Positions 58,931-64,000 of a stretch of 64,000 bases of DNA are shown in pieces. The notes under the pieces are model-generated. The model had not been told where the DNA came from. It made no database searches and saw only the letters and a list, made by a program, of their open reading frames with translations. A program made the position numbers and the translations under genes. Position 1 is the first letter of the stretch, and every line of letters begins with the position of its first letter. This DNA comes from Aselliscus stoliczkanus (lineage: Eukaryota > Chordata > Mammalia > Chiroptera > Hipposideridae): positions 86,287,352-86,351,351 of the forward strand of contig CM066736.1 of NCBI GenBank assembly GCA_033961575.1. Direction: 5' to 3'.

Positions 58931-59069
58931 GACAGTAATACCTATTATACCCTTGCTGTCTGCATCTCATGCTTACCTCTTCTATTCTATTCCATTAAAA
59001 CAACAACAGCAAAGTGCTGGTGGCAGTCCTTTAAGTTGATTTCATTATCAACTTATGGATTGACCCCTG

Positions 59070-59650
59070 GTTTGAAAAACACTGCTTTATAGCTTCCTCT
59101 GCCCATGCCTCATGGACCACATGACACATCGTAGGCATAGCTGATTGGCCTAGGTGTGGGACACCTGACCGAAGTTAACCAATGACATTCCTCTCCTGGG
59201 AATTTGGAATTGGGCCATTCAGCAGTTAACAGTGGGAAGCTGAGTGAGGCAGAGTAGAAACAGGGTCCGAGTGAGAGCAGATGCAAGCCAAAATGATGGA
59301 GGCACAGAAAAGCCCTGAGTAAGCAGAGAGAGTTGGTCCGCAGAGACAATGGAGCAGCCGCACAGAGAGCAGTGCAGCCGGGAGAATATGCAGCCCCACA
59401 GGGAGAAGTGGAGAGAGACAGCAACCATCTGAGAGAGGCTGATGGCTTCCCCGTTTCGGACTCCAGCCCCAGTGCACCCTGCCTGCGCGTTCTTCCCGTG
59501 AGATATTTTTCCTCTTTATCATACCCTCTCCTCCTTTCCTTGAGCTACCCTTGGTGGGCTTCTGTTCCTTGTCTCCAGTGAGCCTTCATCAGCTAGAAAA
59601 CCGTTAGTATTTCTCTTACGGGAACAGGTTTTGACTCTGAGAAATCAGAC
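59070..59650. other. unassigned mosaic of old repeats
   Basis: 59,110-59,230 shares the acatgac...gattggcc...aaccaatgacattcctctcc pattern with other old repeats (compare 8,640-8,850). The remainder, with gcagccgcacagagagcagt and similar text, is not recognised. Frames are chance. Confidence 0.35.
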
Positions 59651-61479
59651 TTGTGGGGCATAGATGGGGATGAAGCAGACCCAGCCATCCTCAATCTGGA
59701 AGTTCGGCATGGACCACAGTCTTGCTAGTTCTTCAGAGTGGACAGGCAGAAGCCATCTGTGTGGTGCTGCACATGTGGGGGTCCCAGTGACCTGGAAACA
59801 CCCCCACAGGGGCCTTTTTTTCTGGCAGCATTGGGGTCAGTTGCTTCAGGGAGGGTTTGGCTGTGCGATAGAGTGGAAAGGACAGCGTGGAGGCGGGCAG
59901 CCACAGTTTGATTGGCTGAGCCTCTATTTTCTCATCTCTCAAATGGGATTGTTGAAGGATCAACAATGTTCTGGGAAAAATACTTAGAGACAGGACTAGG
60001 GCATAACATACTCTCAAGTCTTGAGCAGCTGCTGTTGTTGTTGAGGAAGCCATCAGTGTGTCAGTTTCCTGAGGCGGTGCCCCCCCGGGGCCCGATTGAG
60101 TTAGCGACAGGACATTCCCCACCACTGGCCATGCTTCCTGCCTCTGGTCACCTTTACTCTCCTTCTCACCCCTTAATGAATGGCTCTCTCATTTATTCCT
60201 CTTCCCCTCCCCTGCCCTTATTTTCCCTCTTTTCTGTGCCTGATGTTGGAAACACCTGCTTTAGGAAATCAGCAGGGTTGGCTGTAAAGGAGCCATCCTC
60301 TGGTCTGGAGGAAGACAGGCAGAATTGAGTCTGAATCCTGACTCAATCCTTGCTTGCTGCGTGTTCCTGGACAAACTACTACATTTCTCTGAACCCCTTA
60401 GTTCATGATCTATAAAATGGGGGTTACAATGCCCATTTTACAGTGCCATTAGGGGAAATAATTAGGCACTCAACAAACGCTAATTCTTTCTTACCTCCCT
60501 TCCTTTCTCCTTTCCTCCCTTCTTGATTGTCACTCCTCCCAGCCTGGCTCCCAGGCCCCTCCTGTGGCCAGGATGCCCCTTGTCCCTCTCAGGGACCTCT
60601 GGTCTCCTTTGCAGGTCCAGCCCAACATGGGAGCTGCTGGTCAAACCATGTGATCTGTATTTTTTTTTTTCACTTTAGCAATTATTATACCCCAGCTGAC
60701 TATGGCATCTTCACATTCCAAACACTGATAAATATTTATGAGGAGGAGAAAAGCTCAGAACTCCTAGGGGAGGTGGGAGAGGGATGTACCAGGCTCTTCT
60801 TTGCAAGCCAAGCTCAGACGCATCAGTGGTCCCTTGGGCCCCAGAAGGAAGGGGTGCGTGTGTGCGGGCGGGGGGGGGGGACATGCTGTGGAGGCAGCAC
60901 AGAGCTGCCTCCAGCTCTTAGAGGAGCGACTTTCGCTGTGACAATGTGAGCTTCCCCTCGCCTTGCTGGACCTCTTGCTCCTGGGGAAGGATTTGGGCTG
61001 CATGATCCTGCTTGGCCACATGTGGGCCTGCTCCATCTCTGTCTGCTCCATCTCTCTCTGCTTGTGACTGTTTCTCTCTGGCTGTCATTTGTTTTTGTTC
61101 ATTTTGTCTCTCATTCCATCTTTTATTTTCACACTTCCAGGAGCATGTCCGTCTCTTGCCCTCCCTCCTTTCCCCTCCCTCCTCTAACACCTTCTCTTAT
61201 CCCCTGGGTCTCTGTCTCTATCTCTCACTTTTCTTCTCTCCCTCCCAACATTACTCAGAGCATTTCTGAGGCTTGATGATGGGAGATAGGTGAGGGGGTC
61301 TCAGGCTCCGAGGCCCAACTCGGGGGAGAGGGCAGGAGGAGCTGCTGGAGATGGCAGTGTGCTCTGGAAGGGTGCCCGTGGTGGGAGTTGGGGGCCACAC
61401 CTCTGCCTGACTCTGCTTCCAGTGCTCTGCTGTGTGGCCACGGGCACATCCTCTCTGTTTCCTGGGCCTCACTTTTTCA

Positions 61480-62240
61480 GTTAATTTGAATATTCATTCA
61501 TGAATTCATTCATTCACTCAACTAATATGTATTGGGTGCTTGCTACCTTGCCATTCATGAACACATTTATTGAACACCTACTAGGTGCACCCATCTAGGC
61601 ACATGGCACACATCAGTGGATAAGAGAGACAGAGATGCCAGCCCTCATGGAGCTGACACATGAGCAGAGCAGACAGGCATAAATGTAATCAGCAATTATG
61701 TAGTAGGTTAGAAAAATGGTGAGTGCTGTGGAAAAAGGAAAAGTAGGGTGAGAAGGAGCGGGAGCACGGGGCAGGCACAGGGTGAAGCCCCATCATATAA
61801 GGCTGGGCGAGCAGATCTGTGAGGGGAGAGAGTTCCAGGAGAGGGCACTGCTACAGCAAAGGCCCTGGGGCAGGAACCACCCTGGTGAGTTGGGGGAACA
61901 GCAAGGAGGCCACATGGCTGGAAGAGTGAGGGCAATACATGTGAGGTGATGCTGGGAGGTAAAGGAGGTGGGGAAGACACACAGACAAGGCTTGTTCTCT
62001 GCGTGAACTGGGAGGACTTTGAGCAAGTGAGCGGCATGGTCTGACTTAACATCTTGAAAGCCTCTCTCCACCTGCCCGTTGAAGACTAGACCAAAGGGGC
62101 CGTGGCCCGAGCCCAGGAGAGCTGTAATGGCAATAATAGTGGCTTGGGTGGGGGTAGCCGTGGAGATGGTGAGATCTGATTATGCCGGGCACGTTCTGGC
62201 TGTCAAGGCTTGGATGGTGCCTGAAAATCACTCCAGGCCG
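61480..62240 (-). mobile_element. L2 LINE 3' region reaching close to exon 2
   Basis: Antisense L2: ttcattcattcactcaacta, then tttattgaacacctactagg, gcaaaggccctggggcagga, aacagcaaggaggccacatg and further L2 text to about 62,240. It ends about 92 bp before ARRB1 exon 2. Confidence 0.85.
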
Positions 62241-62294
62241 CTTGTCCTCAGTCCTGCTGAGGGATGGCCTACAGGAGCCTTCTCCTGGGTGGGA

Positions 62295-62332
62295 TATGCT
62301 AACCCTGGCCTTTCCTCTCTTTCTCTCCATAG
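62295..62332 (+). promoter_or_regulatory. ARRB1: ARRB1 intron 1 branch point and acceptor
   Basis: A strong branch motif tgctaac places the branch A at 62,302, 31 nt before exon 2. It is followed by a pyrimidine tract (cctttcctctctttctctcc) and the ag at 62,331-62,332. Confidence 0.85.
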
Positions 62333-62363
62333 GGTGTTCAAGAAGGCGAGCCCGAATGGAAAG
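62333..62363 (+). CDS. ARRB1: ARRB1 coding exon 2 (beta-arrestin 1)
   Basis: 31 bp: one base completing the Arg codon begun in exon 1, then VFKKASPNGK. It ends in phase 0 at a gtgagt donor (62,364). This matches the beta-arrestin 1 N-terminus; ARRB2 has VFKKSSPNCK here. The FKK segment is in the first beta-strand of the N-domain, close to the polar phosphate-sensing region. Exon 3, which begins with LTVYLGKRD in known ARRB1, is not in the window. Unspliced reading meets a stop four codons later. Confidence 0.95.
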
Positions 62364-64000
62364 GTGAGTCTATGACAGTTGCATCCCGGCCCCTCCCTGA
62401 CCCCAGACTTTTGTTGCCTCTCTTGTGCACATCTGACCATGCAGGGCTCTGGACACCTCCATCTGAGGTCCATAGAGGCCTCTGACCACAGAGGGAGGGG
62501 CCCTCTCAAGAAACTTTTTGTCTGGGAAGGGCGGTAAACTCCCCTGGACTTTAGGGAGCCCTGCCCTGGTGTAGGGAAATGTAGCCTATCAGACAGACTC
62601 GTGTGAGTGCAGTAATTGGAGTAAGTGCCAAGGGCCTCAGGGGCACTGCTTTCCCTGGTGTGAGAGGCCCCTGGAGCCTCTTTACTGAACCCTGGCTTCA
62701 TCGAGTTATCCGGGTCAGCTCCCAGTGCCTGCTCTGCTTTTTTTCCACAGGCCCCAGGCTCCATCCTGATTTCCTCTGAGTTTGGCAAATAGATATTACT
62801 GACATCATTCATGTCAGGCCCCAGTGAGCGGGTGGGGATTGGGGTAGCTTGTGCAGAAACAAGTGAGGTACAGCCTATGCTACTCACAGCCAGATGGGGC
62901 AGGCAGACACAGAAACTGATCATTCCAATGTAATGTGGCAAGTGTGAGATAAAGGGCTGCCCAGGGGCTGCGGGACCCAGCCTGGTGGTCAGGGATGGCT
63001 GCCCCTAGGAGGCATGTGTTTCCAGGCAGGGCAGGGTGAAAAGGGGCATTCTGGGCATGTACATAAATCAGAGAGAGTGTGAGGGGATCATAGCAGTTGT
63101 GCCTGAGTGCCAAGGAGGAGGCGGGAGCTAAGGCTCCAGGAATGGCTAGAGGGCTGGGTCCTGGGGAGCTTGGACTCCTGGCCTGGGCTGGCAAATGGCA
63201 TCTCGTGTGCTCCCACAGCAGACATCACCATTCACCTTTCTTGCTGAGCCAGGATTCCATCTAGATTCCTTCTCAGCCCAGCGCCCCCGGGCAGCTCCGA
63301 CCAATCGATCAGAGTTGGCATTTGGAATGAAACCCATTTGTCATCTTACCTCTGGGCACTGAGGAACCATTAAAGGGTTCTCAGACAGGAATGGCATCAT
63401 TAGATTTGCATTTTAGGACAGCCAGTCTGGCTAAGGGTGGGTGCGAGGCTGCAGGCCATGGAGGGGCTGGTGTGCCATCCAGGCAAGAGTGGCTATAGAG
63501 ACACAGAGGAAGGATTGAAAACTGACAGAGGGAGACGCATCAGGATTTAGGAAGATTGTGGAGGAAAAAACGTCTAAGATGACCCTCTGGATTCTAGGTC
63601 AGGGTCTTCCCTGAAGGCTGGCTACTGAGTGGGGCCCCAGCTCTGGATTCCTCACTGCTCGGAAAACCAGCCCTCACACAAGTGGGTTTCTGCCAGACGG
63701 TGCAGAGCTCAGTGGTCAGAGCAGCACCACTCTGTCCCCGACCTCTTTCCTTGACCTCTCAGAGATGTGCTCAGCAGATCTCTTTGCTGCTGCTGTTTCA
63801 CCCTCAGTGGGAGAATGATGATCTCTGCAGGCCTCAGTGTTCTCATCTATAAAATGGGAACAATCGCAAACTTCTTCATGGGGGTCTGGGATGAACAAGT
63901 GCTTTCAAAATTGTCCAAGGGTTTGTTATTCTTAGTTGTAGGGCTGGGGCTTGGGTCCAAGACCAGTAGGATTTCGATGTGGGTTGGGGTTGGGTCTCGG
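62364..64000 (+). other. ARRB1: start of ARRB1 intron 2
   Basis: Begins at the gtgagt donor and runs off the window. 63,360-63,600 holds antisense L2-like text (ggcatcattagatttgcatt, gccatccaggcaagagtggc). 63,840-63,860 has a MIR scrap (tgttctcatctataaaatgg). No further ARRB1 exon was seen. The 237-codon minus frame at 62,228-62,941 is not supported. Confidence 0.8.

Larger units (their letters stand above)
13299..62332 (+). other. ARRB1: ARRB1 intron 1 (49,034 bp)
   Basis: Bounded by a gtgagt donor and a pyrimidine-rich ccatag acceptor. It contains the MIR326 hairpin and otherwise mostly old repeats. Stretches where I see no gene and no confidently named repeat include 17,040-17,950, 21,300-22,330, 22,490-23,540, 24,220-24,926, 28,000-28,860, 29,000-30,000, 31,100-32,550, 36,400-38,380, 43,200-44,110, 47,000-47,830, 48,150-49,460, 52,370-53,600 and 59,650-61,480. 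Long frames in these (for example 18,052-18,606, 22,548-23,138 and 48,166-48,834) have no protein features, no matching splice context and no family resemblance, so I leave them out. A first intron of this size is typical of mammalian ARRB1 and usually holds regulatory DNA. Confidence 0.9.

Noticed and set aside
62228..62941. 237-codon minus-strand frame across ARRB1 exon 2
   Set aside because: Antisense to a confirmed exon and includes L2 sequence; no domain recognised.

Overview
The window is nuclear DNA of a placental mammal, very probably a bat. It has mammalian interspersed repeats (MIR, L2, L1, MER5A-like and MLT1-like elements), CpG depletion outside one island, and a bat-type VES SINE at 45,361-45,548. 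A second tRNA-derived SINE family, in short and long forms, and a mariner fragment fit a bat too. The bat assignment is inference from these repeats; the species cannot be named from the sequence.

The only protein gene recognised is ARRB1 (beta-arrestin 1), on the plus strand, present as its first two coding exons. Exon 1 (ATG at 13,279, donor at 13,299) lies in a CpG-island promoter at about 12,390-13,560. Exon 2 is 62,333-62,363. Spliced, they encode MGDKGTRVFKKASPNGK, the N-terminus of beta-arrestin 1; the rest of the gene lies beyond the right edge. The 49,034-bp intron between them carries the MIR326 hairpin at 28,868-28,962 in the same orientation, as in other mammals.

Layout: 1-12,390 is upstream intergenic DNA, mostly decayed L1, L2, MIR and one long SINE, plus a possible decayed coding fragment at the left edge. 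12,390-13,560 is the ARRB1 promoter and exon 1, with a compound (AC)n-(A)n-(CG)n tract. 13,560-14,115 is a degenerate CA-rich repeat. 14,115-62,332 is intron 1, a mosaic of ancient repeats (L2, MIR, MLT1-like LTRs, L1) cut by younger SINE insertions, several with intact target-site duplications. 62,364-64,000 is the start of intron 2.

The most unusual structures are in intron 1: an approximately 185-bp inverted local duplication whose copy is flanked by 22-bp direct repeats (44,990-45,188 versus 46,267-46,448); two blocks of what looks like one approximately 40-bp minisatellite family in opposite orientations 29 kb apart (18,800-19,180 and 47,830-48,145); and an unidentified CpG-retaining block at 49,690-50,110. 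Apart from the two exons, I judge the open reading frames in the window to be chance or repeat-derived. Repeat names are from remembered consensus patterns, not a database search, and repeat edges are approximate unless a target-site duplication is given.
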